Notes: generated by a model from the letters alone, not told the origin. Numbered from the stretch's first letter, positions 31,532 through 40,261 are shown. The stretch is 64,000 bases of DNA from Streptomyces sp. SAI-127 (GCF_029894425.1 NZ_JARXYJ010000001.1:62001-126000); one strand, 5' to 3'. Translations and numbers: made by a program.

Positions 31532-32667
31532 CGCCCCGCCACCTCGACCACCATCGCCGACGCCATCCCCCCGCCCGCGCACATGGCGGCAACGCCCACT
31601 CCCCCACCCCGGCGCCGCAGTTCATGCACCAGCGTCACCAGCATCCGGGCGCCGGTGGCGGCCACCGGGTGGCCCAGGGAGATGCCGCTGCCGTTGACGT
31701 TCACCCGGTCGGGGTCGAGGGCGAGGCGGCGTACGACGGCCACGCACATCGACGCGAAGGCCTCGTTGATCTCGAAGAGGTCGACGTCGTCGAGGGAAAG
31801 CCCTGCCCTGGCAAGGGCTTTGGGGATGGCCAGGGCGGGCGCCATGCCGGTCTCCGCGGGGTCGACACCCACGGACGCCCAGGCGCGTACCGTGGCGAGT
31901 GCGGGCAGGCCGAGGCGGTCGCTCGCGACGACGAGGGCCGCGGCCGCGTCGTTGCCGCCGCAGGCGTTGCCTGCGGTGATGCTGAAGCCTTCGATCTCCG
32001 GGTGCAGCGGCTTGAGGGCGGCGAGTTTCTCCAAGGAGGTGTCCCGGCGCGGGTGTTCATCGACCGAGAACAGTCCGTGCGGCGTCCCGATCGGGACGGT
32101 CTCGGCCTCGAAACGCCCCTCGTCGATGGCGCGAACGGCGTTCCGGTGCGAGCGCAGGGCCCAGGCGTCCATGTCCTCACGGCTGATCTGCTCGGCCACT
32201 GCCGTGTTCCAGCCGATGGTGTACGACATGTCGAAGTTGGGCGCGTCCGGCCGGTTGGGGTGGGTCGGCGGGTACCAGTCGCTCCACTCACCGTCCATGC
32301 GGCGCCGCGAACGGGGCCCCGTCGAGGCAGAGTTGACCCCTCCCGCGATCACCAGTTCGTCCATGCCGGACCGGATGGACGCGGCAGCGTGTTCGACGGC
32401 AGCGAGACCCGCTGCGCAGTGCCGGTTGACGGCCGCTCCGGGTATCGAGGTCAGGCCGGCGGTCAGCGCGGCGTGCCGGGCGATGACCCCGCCGCCGTAC
32501 AGGCCCTCCCCGAGGACCACGTCGTCGACGCCGACCGGGTCGAGGCCCTTCGCCGCGGCGGACACGATGTGGTCAGCGAGGTCGTAGGCGCTGGTGTCCC
32601 GCAGGGTGCCCTTGCCCGCGGTGCCGATGGGGGTGCGCAGGGCGCGGACGATGACGGCTTCAGGCAT
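31528..32667 (-). CDS. Thiolase / acetyl-CoA acyltransferase
   Basis: 379 aa, ATG at 32667, overlapping the acyl-CoA ligase 3' end by 8 bp. The acyl-accepting Cys is in AAVNRHCAAGLAAVEHAAAS (about residue 85). The other catalytic motifs are EINEAFAS, NGSGISLGHPVAATGARM, and the second Cys in AAMCAGGGMASA. It performs thiolytic cleavage of 3-ketoacyl-CoA, the last step of beta-oxidation. It is cotranscribed with an acyl-CoA ligase from the operator at 34202. Confidence 0.95.
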   Translation of the reverse strand: MPEAVIVRALRTPIGTAGKGTLRDTSAYDLADHIVSAAAKGLDPVGVDDVVLGEGLYGGGVIARHAALTAGLTSIPGAAVNRHCAAGLAAVEHAAASIRSGMDELVIAGGVNSASTGPRSRRRMDGEWSDWYPPTHPNRPDAPNFDMSYTIGWNTAVAEQISREDMDAWALRSHRNAVRAIDEGRFEAETVPIGTPHGLFSVDEHPRRDTSLEKLAALKPLHPEIEGFSITAGNACGGNDAAAALVVASDRLGLPALATVRAWASVGVDPAETGMAPALAIPKALARAGLSLDDVDLFEINEAFASMCVAVVRRLALDPDRVNVNGSGISLGHPVAATGARMLVTLVHELRRRGGGVGVAAMCAGGGMASAMVVEVAGR

Positions 32668-34201
32668 GGGTGGCCTCTCGGTCGGGGTGGTCGCCCGGCT
32701 GGGCGGGGGGTTCGGCCGACTGGCCGCGGGCTTCGGCCGGCTCTGCCGGGTCGGCGAGAGGTGTGGTCTCCGACTCGGTGAACTCCGTGACCAGGACGCG
32801 GCGCAGCAGCTTTCCGGTGTCGGTGCGCGGCAGTCCGGCGCGGAAGACGATCGTGTCGGGCGTCTTGGAGGTACGCAGCCGCTCACGCACCCAGCCTCGC
32901 AGGACATCGGGCTCGCCCTCGCCGACCACGAAGGCGACGATCCGCTGCCCCCACTCCTCGTCGGGGACACCGATCACGGCCGCCTCGCGGATGCCGGGGT
33001 GGGCGAGCAGCACGTCCTCGATCTCCTCGGGCGCGATGTTCTCGCCGCCCCGGATGATGGTGTCGTCGGCGCGCCCCTCGATGAACAGATAGCCGTCGGC
33101 ATCGAGCCGCCCGCGGTCCCGCGTCGGGAACCAGCCGTCCTCGTCCAGCACACTGCGCCCCTGGTACTCACCGGAGATCTGCTCCCCGCGCACGTGCACG
33201 AGCCCGGTCCCGCCGGGGCCGAGCACCTTCCCCGCACTGTCACGGATCTCGATCTCGACACCCGGCAGGGCGCGTCCCACCGACGACAGGCGTGCGCGTA
33301 CGGAGGGTTCGGCGGCGGCGACGGCCGCGCGGTGGTCGTCAGGGCCGAGCACCGCGACGGACGAAGCCGTCTCGGTCAGGCCGTACGCGTTGACGAAACC
33401 GGTCTCCGGAAAGAGTGCGAGGGCCCGCTCCACAACGACGCGCGGGGTGCGCGCACCCCCGTACGCGAGGTGGCGCAGGGTCGGCGTGCCCGCGTCGGGA
33501 CCCTCCACGGCCTCGACGACGCGGGCGAGCATGGTCGGCACGAGCATGGCGTGGGTGACGCCTTCGCGGCGTACGGTGGCCAGCCACTCCCCCGCGTCGA
33601 AGGCGGACAGGTAGACGACCTGACGGCCGGTATAGAGGTTCGAGAGCAGGTTGGTCAGGCCTGCCACGTGGTACGGCGGGACCGCGACCAGCGCCGCGTC
33701 GCCCGGCTCGGCCGAGCCGAACTCCTGGGTGCCGAGGATGTACGCAAGCAGATGCCGGTGCCGTAGCAGCGCGGCCTTGGGAGCGGCGCTCGTGCCGCTG
33801 GTGTAGAGGATGACCGCCACCGCGTCCGGGTCCCACTCGGGTTCCAGCGCGATGGTGGAAACCTCGTTCTCGGATGGCGCGGTGAGCGTGTCGAGGTCTT
33901 CGGAGCTCAGCAGCAAGGCACCCGGATGCCGGCTTTCGATCTCCGCCAACTGCTCATGCCCCAGCCGGTAATTGAGCGGCACGAACGGCACGCCTGCCAG
34001 CGCCGCACCGAACAGCGCCACGGGATAGGCCAGTTGATTGACACCGCGGTAGAGAACGGCCGGCCTGCCCCGGAAGCGCCCGGCCGCTCGCCGGGCGCGC
34101 TCCAGTAGCTGTCCGGCGGTCAGGGTGTGGCCGTCCGCCGTCACCGCAGGCCGCTCGCCGTCGGCCGAAGCCGCCATTTCAAGGATCATGGTGATATTCA
34201 T
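32660..34201 (-). CDS. Acyl-CoA synthetase (AMP-binding)
   Basis: 513 aa if started at ATG 34201, which touches the operator; a second ATG at 34189 gives 509 aa and is equally possible, as neither has a clear ribosome site. Adenylation motifs are AVILYTSGTSAAPKAALLRH, NAYGLTETAS, and DADGYLFIEGRADDTIIRGG. The C-terminal catalytic Lys is in PRTDTGKLLRR. A 40-residue Pro/Glu-rich tail follows. It converts a carboxylic acid to its CoA ester. It heads the operon with thiolase. Confidence 0.94.
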   Translation of the reverse strand: MNITMILEMAASADGERPAVTADGHTLTAGQLLERARRAAGRFRGRPAVLYRGVNQLAYPVALFGAALAGVPFVPLNYRLGHEQLAEIESRHPGALLLSSEDLDTLTAPSENEVSTIALEPEWDPDAVAVILYTSGTSAAPKAALLRHRHLLAYILGTQEFGSAEPGDAALVAVPPYHVAGLTNLLSNLYTGRQVVYLSAFDAGEWLATVRREGVTHAMLVPTMLARVVEAVEGPDAGTPTLRHLAYGGARTPRVVVERALALFPETGFVNAYGLTETASSVAVLGPDDHRAAVAAAEPSVRARLSSVGRALPGVEIEIRDSAGKVLGPGGTGLVHVRGEQISGEYQGRSVLDEDGWFPTRDRGRLDADGYLFIEGRADDTIIRGGENIAPEEIEDVLLAHPGIREAAVIGVPDEEWGQRIVAFVVGEGEPDVLRGWVRERLRTSKTPDTIVFRAGLPRTDTGKLLRRVLVTEFTESETTPLADPAEPAEARGQSAEPPAQPGDHPDREATHA

Positions 34202-34216
34202 GAGAGTGCTATTCTC
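34202..34216. promoter_or_regulatory. Catabolic-regulon operator GAGAG-N5-TTCTC
   Basis: GAGAGTGCTATTCTC, one base off perfect, lies in the 54-bp space between the divergent acyl-CoA synthetase and the HSD10-like SDR. It abuts the possible synthetase ATG at 34201, so binding would block initiation directly. Confidence 0.65.
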
Positions 34217-34255
34217 GCGATTCAAGAGCCGCACTTTCAAGAGTGGGGAGCACGT

Positions 34256-35023
34256 ATGCGCATCAGCGGGAGTTCCGCGGTCGTGGTGGGTGGTGCGGGC
34301 GGCCTGGGGGAAGCCACCGTCCGCCGGCTGCACGAAGCGGGCGCCAAAGTCGTTGTGGCCGACCTCTCCGACGAGAAGGGCAAGGCCCTCGAACAGGAGC
34401 TGGGGGTGCGGTACATACGCACCGACGCGACCAGCGAGGCGGACGTGCAGTCAGCACTGGCCGAGGCCGAGGCTCTGGGAGAACTGCGCATCTCGGTCGA
34501 CGCGCACGGCGGCCCGGCCTCCGGCGGCCGCCTGGTCGGCAAGGACGGCACCCCGCTCGACCTGGACGGCTTCCGCCGCACCGTCGACATCTACCTGACC
34601 GGCGTCTTCAACGTGATGCGGCTCGCCGCCGCCGCGATGGCGCGCCAGGAACCGCAGGACGAACAGTCCGGGCGCGGCGTCATCGTCAACACCGCGTCCA
34701 TCGCCGCGTACGAGGGACAGATCGGCCAACTCCCCTACGCCGCCGCGAAAGGCGGCGTCGTCGCCATGACCTTGGTCGCGGCCCGCGACCTGTCCCCGCT
34801 GGGCATCCGTGTCGTCACCGTGGCTCCCGGCACGTTCCTCACACCCGCGTACGGGCAGGCAGGCGACAAGCTGGAGGCGTACTGGGGTCCACAGGTCCCG
34901 CATCCGAGGCGGATGGGCCACCCGGCCGAGTACGCGCAGCTGGTCCAGCAGATCGCCGAGAACGACTACCTCAACGGCGAGGTGATCCGCCTGGACGGGG
35001 CGCTGCGCTTCCCGCCCAAGTAG
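34256..35023 (+). CDS. 3-hydroxyacyl-CoA dehydrogenase, HSD10-like SDR
   Basis: 255 aa, ATG at 34256; longer upstream frame crosses the operator and is rejected. The Gly motif is [17 protein letters not shown], then [14 protein letters not shown]. The catalytic Ser is in [10 protein letters not shown], and Tyr-Lys are in [14 protein letters not shown]. The pattern ([28 protein letters not shown]) matches type-2 3-hydroxyacyl-CoA dehydrogenases, which oxidise branched or steroid-like 3-hydroxyacyl-CoA. With the divergent ligase and thiolase this gives the later half of a beta-oxidation cycle. Confidence 0.93.
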   Translation: MRISGSSAVVVGGAGGLGEATVRRLHEAGAKVVVADLSDEKGKALEQELGVRYIRTDATSEADVQSALAEAEALGELRISVDAHGGPASGGRLVGKDGTPLDLDGFRRTVDIYLTGVFNVMRLAAAAMARQEPQDEQSGRGVIVNTASIAAYEGQIGQLPYAAAKGGVVAMTLVAARDLSPLGIRVVTVAPGTFLTPAYGQAGDKLEAYWGPQVPHPRRMGHPAEYAQLVQQIAENDYLNGEVIRLDGALRFPPK

Positions 35024-35079
35024 GACGAACGGGCCGTGCAGCCAGGCTCGGGCATGGGGGCGAGGGGGCAAGCGGGCAA

Positions 35080-35724
35080 CTAGCTTTGGGCGCCGCCCTC
35101 ATGGGCAGCGAACCCATCCCCCAGGGCCCCGAGCGCCTCGTCGAGCCAAGCCGTCAGATCACTGTCCGGCCGCGCCAGCCAGCAGTCGTACGCGGCGCGG
35201 CAGGCCGCCACGGTGGTGCGCCCCACGGCCAGCGGGATGAGCGCGTCGGCCGGTACGCCGAGCCGGCGTGCGGCGTACTCGCTGATCGTGCGGCCCCATG
35301 CCTCGTAGTGCGGCGCCGCGCTGGCCATCAGCGCCTCCGAGGCGGTCAGCAGCGTCATACGGGTGCGCAGTTCGGCGGGGTCGCCGCCGCGCGTGCGGTT
35401 GGCGTCCACGACGGCCCGGCGCACCGCCCGCATCAGCGGGACCTCGTCGTCGATCCGGTCCAACGCCCGCTGCAGCCGGGCCACTTCGGTGTCCCAGCCG
35501 TGCCACAGGACGGCCGCCTTGGACTCGAAGTAGCGGAAGAAGGTACGCCGGGTCACGCCCGCCTCGGCGGCGATGTCGTCGACCGTGACCCGGTCGAAGC
35601 CGCGTTCGCTGAACAGACGCAGCGCGATCAGGTCGAGGGCGCGGGCACTGGTGCCGCGCGGACGCCCGCGGGGCCGCTCCCCGTTGGCGCCAACCGGCTC
35701 TTCCCTGCCCCGACTTCTCTCCAT
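35080..35724 (-). CDS. mftR: Mycofactocin system TetR regulator MftR
   Basis: 214 aa with a basic N-terminus (ERPRGRPRGTSARALDLIAL). The helix-turn-helix is FDRVTVDDIAAEAGVTRRTF and FRYFESKAAVLW, about residues 43-75. It is divergent from mftA across a 93-bp gap. In mycobacteria MftR represses the mft cluster and responds to acyl-CoAs; the same role is expected here. A GTCAC-N3-GTGAC repeat in the shared promoter is the likely target. Confidence 0.92.
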   Translation of the reverse strand: MERSRGREEPVGANGERPRGRPRGTSARALDLIALRLFSERGFDRVTVDDIAAEAGVTRRTFFRYFESKAAVLWHGWDTEVARLQRALDRIDDEVPLMRAVRRAVVDANRTRGGDPAELRTRMTLLTASEALMASAAPHYEAWGRTISEYAARRLGVPADALIPLAVGRTTVAACRAAYDCWLARPDSDLTAWLDEALGALGDGFAAHEGGAQS

Positions 35725-35736
35725 CGTATTGATTAT

Positions 35737-35749
35737 GTCACAGGGTGAC
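35737..35749. promoter_or_regulatory. Inverted repeat GTCAC-N3-GTGAC, probable MftR operator
   Basis: GTCACAGGGTGAC is a perfect palindrome 12 bp upstream of the mftR ATG and 68 bp before mftA. A partial copy (GTCACAGTGTG, 35769-35779) lies 32 bp further on. The placement fits an autoregulated divergent promoter. Confidence 0.6.
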
Positions 35750-35817
35750 GTTACGGTTCCGAGTATTCGTCACAGTGTGCCAAAAATACTGCGCGCATCC
35801 TCCTGAGGAGCACGGAC

Positions 35818-35967
35818 ATGGCCTACGAACCCGAAACGCTCACCCGCGACGAGCGCCCCGCACAGACCGGACCGGACGGCCCCGCAGCCGCCGACTACAC
35901 CGAAGCCCTGGCCGAGGACGTCCTGGTCGAAGAGATCTCGATCGACGGCATGTGCGGTGTCTACTGA
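35818..35967 (+). CDS. mftA: Mycofactocin precursor peptide MftA
   Basis: 49 aa, ATG at 35818 behind GAGGAG at a good distance. The acidic leader ends in LVEEISIDGMCGVY, and the conserved C-terminal IDGMCGVY is the substrate of the mycofactocin radical SAM enzyme: the last Val-Tyr is decarboxylated, cross-linked and released to become the redox cofactor. The gene is short and overlaps mftB by 11 bp. All diagnostic residues are present, so a working system is expected. Confidence 0.97.
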   Translation: MAYEPETLTRDERPAQTGPDGPAAADYTEALAEDVLVEEISIDGMCGVY

Positions 35968-36277
35968 CCCGGCGGGCGCCGGCACAAGCCCCGCCTTCGA
36001 CCTCGACGCCCCCTGGCGGCTGCACCCCCGGGCGGCCATCCGTCCCGAGCGCTTCGGCGCGCTGCTCTACCACTTCGGGACGCGCCGGCTCTCCTTCCTG
36101 AAGAACCGCACTCTGCTCGACGTGCTCCGCACACTCGACCAGGAGATCAGCGCCCGCTCGGCCTGTCTCGCCGCGGGAGTGAGCGAGCAGGACCTGCCGC
36201 TGTTCGCCCGCGCCTTGGATGGCCTCGCGGCCTCGGACATGATCTGCCCCCGCAGCGAAGGGAGGTCCCCCGCATGA
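35957..36277 (+). CDS. mftB: Mycofactocin peptide chaperone MftB
   Basis: 106 aa, GTG at 35957 inside the mftA end (the GTG overlaps the Gly-Val codons). The protein is a small RiPP-recognition (PqqD-like) domain: PWRLHPRAAIRPERFGALLY, HFGTRRLSFLKNRTLLDVLR and VSEQDLPLFARALDGLAASD. MftB binds the MftA leader and presents it to MftC. Length and position between mftA and mftC are as usual, and its stop overlaps the mftC start. Confidence 0.95.
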   Translation: MSTDPAGAGTSPAFDLDAPWRLHPRAAIRPERFGALLYHFGTRRLSFLKNRTLLDVLRTLDQEISARSACLAAGVSEQDLPLFARALDGLAASDMICPRSEGRSPA

Positions 36278-37467
36278 GCCTCGCATCGGCCTCCCTCATC
36301 GAGCACTTCGAGGACGGTCTCGCTGCCCCGATCTGCCTGACCTGGGAGCTGACCTACGCCTGCAACCTGGCGTGCGTGCACTGCCTGTCCAGCTCCGGCC
36401 GCCGCGACCCGCGCGAGCTGACCACCGCCGAGTGCAAGGCGGTGATCGACGAGCTGGAACGCATGCAGGTCTTCTACGTCAACATCGGCGGCGGAGAACC
36501 GACCGTCCGCCCCGACTTCTTCGAGCTGATCGACTACGCGACGCGCCACCACGTCGGCGTCAAGTTCTCCACCAACGGCGTCAGGATCACCCCCGAGGCC
36601 GCTCGCCGGCTCGCCGCGAGCGACTACATCGACGTGCAGATCTCGCTCGACGGGGCCACCGCCGCGGTCAACGACGCGGTGCGCGGGTCCGGTTCGTACG
36701 ACACCGCGCTGCGCGCGATGACCCACCTCCGCGACGCCGGATTCGAGGGTTTCAAGCTGTCGGTGGTGATGACCCGGCACAACATCGGCCAGCTCGACGC
36801 GTTCAAGGAGCTGGCCGACCGGTACGGCGCCCAGCTGCGCATCACCCGGCTGCGGCCCGCAGGCCGTGGCGCGGACACCTGGGGCGAGCTGCACCCGCTG
36901 CCCGAGCAGCAGCGCGAGCTGTACGAGTGGCTCCTGAGCCATGGCGAGTCGGTACTCACCGGAGACTCGTTCTTCCACCTGTCCGGCTACGGCGACGGGG
37001 CCCTGCCCGGCCTGAACCTGTGCGGGGCGGGCCGCGTGGTGTGCCTGATCGATCCTGTCGGCGATGTGTACGCCTGCCCGTTCGCGATCCACGAGAACTT
37101 CCTCGCCGGCAACGTCCGCTCGCCCGGCGGCTTCCAACAGGTCTGGCAGCACTCCGAGTTGTTCGAGGAACTGCGCAGCCCCCAGTCCGGTGGGGCGTGC
37201 ACGTCCTGCTCCGCGTACGACTCCTGCCGCGGCGGCTGTATGGCGGCGAAGTTCTTCACAGGGCTGCCCCTTGACGGGCCGGATCCCGAGTGCGTCAAGG
37301 GGCACGGGCAGGTGGCGCCGGCGAGCGCGGTGCCGCGCCCTTCCCAGGACCATTCGCACCGTTCGCGTCCGGTCCCGGTGACGATCGGCCGCCGCCCCGA
37401 GCGGCCGAGCGCCCCCGACCGGGCCTGCGACGAGAGCCCGCTCGCCGGGTTCGTACCGGAGCCGTGA
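36274..37467 (+). CDS. mftC: Mycofactocin radical SAM maturase MftC
   Basis: 397 aa, ATG at 36274 overlapping mftB. The radical SAM cluster is C30-x3-C34-x2-C37 (CNLACVHC), followed by NIGGGEPTVRP. The C-terminal SPASM region holds CGAGRVVCLIDPVGDVYACP and CTSCSAYDSCRGGC for auxiliary Fe-S clusters. MftC catalyses oxidative decarboxylation and then carbon-carbon bond formation on the MftA C-terminal Val-Tyr. The final 50 residues (Pro/Arg-rich, from about 345) extend past the SPASM domain. Confidence 0.97.
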   Translation: MSLASASLIEHFEDGLAAPICLTWELTYACNLACVHCLSSSGRRDPRELTTAECKAVIDELERMQVFYVNIGGGEPTVRPDFFELIDYATRHHVGVKFSTNGVRITPEAARRLAASDYIDVQISLDGATAAVNDAVRGSGSYDTALRAMTHLRDAGFEGFKLSVVMTRHNIGQLDAFKELADRYGAQLRITRLRPAGRGADTWGELHPLPEQQRELYEWLLSHGESVLTGDSFFHLSGYGDGALPGLNLCGAGRVVCLIDPVGDVYACPFAIHENFLAGNVRSPGGFQQVWQHSELFEELRSPQSGGACTSCSAYDSCRGGCMAAKFFTGLPLDGPDPECVKGHGQVAPASAVPRPSQDHSHRSRPVPVTIGRRPERPSAPDRACDESPLAGFVPEP

Positions 37468-37470
37468 GTC

Positions 37471-38181
37471 ATGCCCGTACGGCAGCTGTCGGACCTGACC
37501 TGGCCCGAGGTGCAGCGGCACGTCGCCGCGGGCGCTCTGCTCGCCGTGCCGGTCGGATCCACCGAACAGCACGGCCCGCATCTGCCGCTGTCCACGGACG
37601 CGGATATCGCGCTCGCCCTGTGCGAACGCCTGGCTCGGGCGCGGGATGACGTACTGGTGGCGCCCTGCGTCCCGTACGGCTCCAGCGGCGAGCACGCAGG
37701 GTTCCCCGGAACGCTGTCCATCGGGCAGGAGGCGCTCGAACTGCTCCTGGTCGAGCTGGTACGCAGCGCCACCGACACCTTCGAGCACGTGCTGCTCGTC
37801 TCGGCGCACGGCGGCAACGCCGAACCGGTGGTCCGGGCCGTGGCCCGATTGCGGGCCGAAGCGCGTGATGTCGCCGTCTTCCTGCCGTCATGGCGCGGCG
37901 GTGACGCACACGCCGGGCGCACGGAGACGTCGCTGCAGCTCGCCCTGCACCCGAGCCGTCTGCGGATGCGTGAGGCCGCCGCGGGCAACACCCGCCCGTT
38001 GGCGGAACTGATGCCGACGCTGCGGGCGGGAGGCGTGCGTGCGGCGAGCGCGAACGGGGTTCTGGGGGATCCGGCAGGTGCCACGGTGGCTGAAGGCGCT
38101 GCACTGCTGCGGGAGTCGACCGACCAGCTCGTCGCTCAGGTCTCGCGCTGGCGCGCCGGGCGGCAGGCGGTGGCACCGTGA
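37471..38181 (+). CDS. mftE: Mycofactocin peptidase MftE (creatininase family)
   Basis: 236 aa, ATG 3 bp after mftC. Creatininase-fold metal motifs are present: VGSTEQHGPHLPLSTDADIA (about 28-47), YGSSGEHAGFPGTLSI, and SAHGGNAEPV, plus AHAGRTETSLQLAL. MftE cleaves the modified peptide to release the Val-Tyr-derived dipeptide (AHDP). Here it directly follows mftC, ahead of the SDR and mftD. Confidence 0.95.
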   Translation: MPVRQLSDLTWPEVQRHVAAGALLAVPVGSTEQHGPHLPLSTDADIALALCERLARARDDVLVAPCVPYGSSGEHAGFPGTLSIGQEALELLLVELVRSATDTFEHVLLVSAHGGNAEPVVRAVARLRAEARDVAVFLPSWRGGDAHAGRTETSLQLALHPSRLRMREAAAGNTRPLAELMPTLRAGGVRAASANGVLGDPAGATVAEGAALLRESTDQLVAQVSRWRAGRQAVAP

Positions 38182-39002
38182 GCCGGACACACAGGACGAG
38201 CGATACGGGTACGAAGCCCCGCGTCGCACTCGTCACCGGGGCCGGACGTGGGATCGGCGCCGCCACGGCCCTGGCGCTCGCCGCCCGCGGCTGGTCCGTA
38301 CTCGCGGTCGATCTGGCCTGCGACGACCCCGATCTGCCGTACCCGATGGCCACCAAGGCGGAGCTCGACGCCGTGGTGGCGCGGGCGGGCGCACCCGAAC
38401 GCGTGCGGCCCTTCGTCGCCGACGTACGCGATCCTGCGGCTCTCGCGAAGGCCGTGTCCGAAGCCGAGCGGTACTGGGGCGGACTCGACGCGGCGATCGC
38501 CTGCGCGGGTGTCATCGCGGGCGGCGTACCGCTGTGGGAGGTGCCGCCCGCGCAGGAACGCGCGGTGCTCGACATCGACCTGGGCGGCGTCCTGAACCTC
38601 GCCCGGGCCGCGCTGCCCGCACTGCTGCGCAGGCCCGAACCCCGGCAGGGCCGCTTCCTCGCGGTGGCGTCGGCCGCGGCCACGCGAGGTCTGCCGATGC
38701 TGGCCGCCTACTGCGCGGCCAAGGCGGGTGTGGCGGGTCTGATCCGTGCCCTGGGCGTGGAGTTGGCCGGCACCGGCGTGACCGCCAACGCCGTCAGCCC
38801 GGGCTCCACGGCCACCCCGATCCTCACCGAAAGCGCCCGCCTGTACGACCTGCCGAACTGTGAGGCGTTCGCCGCCCAGCAACCCATGGGCCGACTCCTC
38901 GAGCCGGCCGAAGTGGCCGAGGTCCTCGCGTTCCTCGCCGGGCCCGGCAGCAGCGGCATGACCGGGGCGGTCGTCCCGGTCGACGCGGGGCTCGCCCTCT
39001 GA
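38178..39002 (+). CDS. Mycofactocin-dependent SDR oxidoreductase
   Basis: 274 aa, GTG at 38178 overlapping mftE as GTGA. The Gly motif is TGAGRGIGAATALALA. An inserted stretch (DDPDLPYPMATKAELDAVVA) between beta-2 and the next helix marks the mycofactocin-coupled SDR subfamily. Ser in VASAAATRG and Tyr-Lys in AAYCAAKAG are present. In related clusters these enzymes hold NAD tightly and use mycofactocin to recycle it. Location inside the biosynthetic cluster links synthesis with use. Confidence 0.92.
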   Translation: MSRTHRTSDTGTKPRVALVTGAGRGIGAATALALAARGWSVLAVDLACDDPDLPYPMATKAELDAVVARAGAPERVRPFVADVRDPAALAKAVSEAERYWGGLDAAIACAGVIAGGVPLWEVPPAQERAVLDIDLGGVLNLARAALPALLRRPEPRQGRFLAVASAAATRGLPMLAAYCAAKAGVAGLIRALGVELAGTGVTANAVSPGSTATPILTESARLYDLPNCEAFAAQQPMGRLLEPAEVAEVLAFLAGPGSSGMTGAVVPVDAGLAL

Positions 39003-39052
39003 GACCCAGTCACCACCCCAGCACATCCATGCACACGTAGAAGGGACTCCTC

Positions 39053-40243
39053 ATGGCCCTGCTCGGCAACCCCTGGTTCGAGACGGTCGCCGAGGCGCAG
39101 CGACGCACCCGCCGCCGACTGCCGCCCGCCGTGTACGGCGCGCTGATCGGAGGTTCCGAAGGCGGACTCACCCTCAAGGACAACCAGGCAGCGTTCGGTG
39201 AACTGGGCTTCGCCCCGCATGTGGCAGGCCTCGCCGCGCAGCGCGATCTGACGACCTCGGTCATGGGACAGGAACTCGCCCTGCCGGTCATCTGCTCGCC
39301 CACGGGAGTCCAGGCCGTGCACCCCGACGGGGAGCTGGCCGTCGCCCGCGCGGCGGCGGCCCGCGGCACGGCGCTCGGTCTGAGTTCGTTCGCGTCTCAG
39401 CCCGTCGAGGACGTGGTGGCGGCGAACCCGCGGACGTTCTTCCAGATCTACTGGTCCGGCACCCGCGAGCAGATCCTGCACCGCATGGAGCGCGCCCGCG
39501 CCGCCGGTGCGGCGGGCCTGATCCTCACCCTGGACTGGTCGTTCTCACAGGGCCGCGACTGGGGCAGCCCGTCGATCCCCGAGCGGATCGACGTACGCAC
39601 GATGATCCGGTACGCGCCCCAGGCCCTCACCCACCCGCGCTGGCTGGCCGCCTACGCGAAGGCCCGCAGGCTGCCCGAACTGTCCGTGCCGAACATGACG
39701 CAGGGCCCGGGCGCCGAAGTGCCGGGATTCTTCGGCGCGTACGGCGAGTGGATACAGACCCCGCCGCCCACCTGGGAGGACGTGGCCTGGCTGGTCAAGC
39801 AGTGGGACGCCCCCTTCATGCTCAAGGGCATCACCCGCATCGACGACGCCAAACGTGCCGCCGACGCGGGCGTCACCGCCCTGTCCGTCTCCAACCACGG
39901 CGGCAACAACCTCGACGGCACTCCTGCCGCGATCCGCGCCCTGCCGGCGGTGGCCGAAGCGGTCGGGGACGAGGTGGAGATCGTGCTCGACGGGGGTGTG
40001 CGGCGCGGCGCCGACGTGGTCAAGGCGCTCGCGCTCGGCGCGCGGGCGGTGATGATCGGCCGCGCGTATCTGTGGGGCCTCGCCGCGAACGGTCAGGCCG
40101 GCGTGGAGAACGTGCTCGACATCCTGCGCTCCGGCATCGACTCGGCTCTGCTCGGGCTCGGGCGCGCGTCGGTACGGGAACTCGGGCGCGAGGATGTGCT
40201 CGTACCGGAGGGCTTTGTGCGCAGGCTCGGCGCAGAGCAGTGA
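39053..40243 (+). CDS. mftD: Pre-mycofactocin synthase MftD
   Basis: 396 aa FMN-dependent alpha-hydroxyacid-dehydrogenase fold. FMN and catalytic motifs are VICSPTGVQAVHPDGELAVA, TFFQIYW, the active-site His/Arg regions in LSVSNHGGNNLDGTPAAIRA, and LDGGVRRGADVVKALALGA with MIGRAYLWG. MftD deaminates the AHDP intermediate to the alpha-keto amide pre-mycofactocin. It is 50 bp after the SDR and is the last gene of the cluster; no mftF or mftG follows. Confidence 0.95.
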   Translation: MALLGNPWFETVAEAQRRTRRRLPPAVYGALIGGSEGGLTLKDNQAAFGELGFAPHVAGLAAQRDLTTSVMGQELALPVICSPTGVQAVHPDGELAVARAAAARGTALGLSSFASQPVEDVVAANPRTFFQIYWSGTREQILHRMERARAAGAAGLILTLDWSFSQGRDWGSPSIPERIDVRTMIRYAPQALTHPRWLAAYAKARRLPELSVPNMTQGPGAEVPGFFGAYGEWIQTPPPTWEDVAWLVKQWDAPFMLKGITRIDDAKRAADAGVTALSVSNHGGNNLDGTPAAIRALPAVAEAVGDEVEIVLDGGVRRGADVVKALALGARAVMIGRAYLWGLAANGQAGVENVLDILRSGIDSALLGLGRASVRELGREDVLVPEGFVRRLGAEQ

Positions 40244-40261
40244 CGCGCGGTGCTCCGCCGC

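Noticed and set aside
35745..36101. A 118-aa plus-strand frame over the mftA region
   Set aside because: It is out of frame with mftA and mftB, whose ends and motifs are diagnostic; the frame is Arg/Pro-rich noise.
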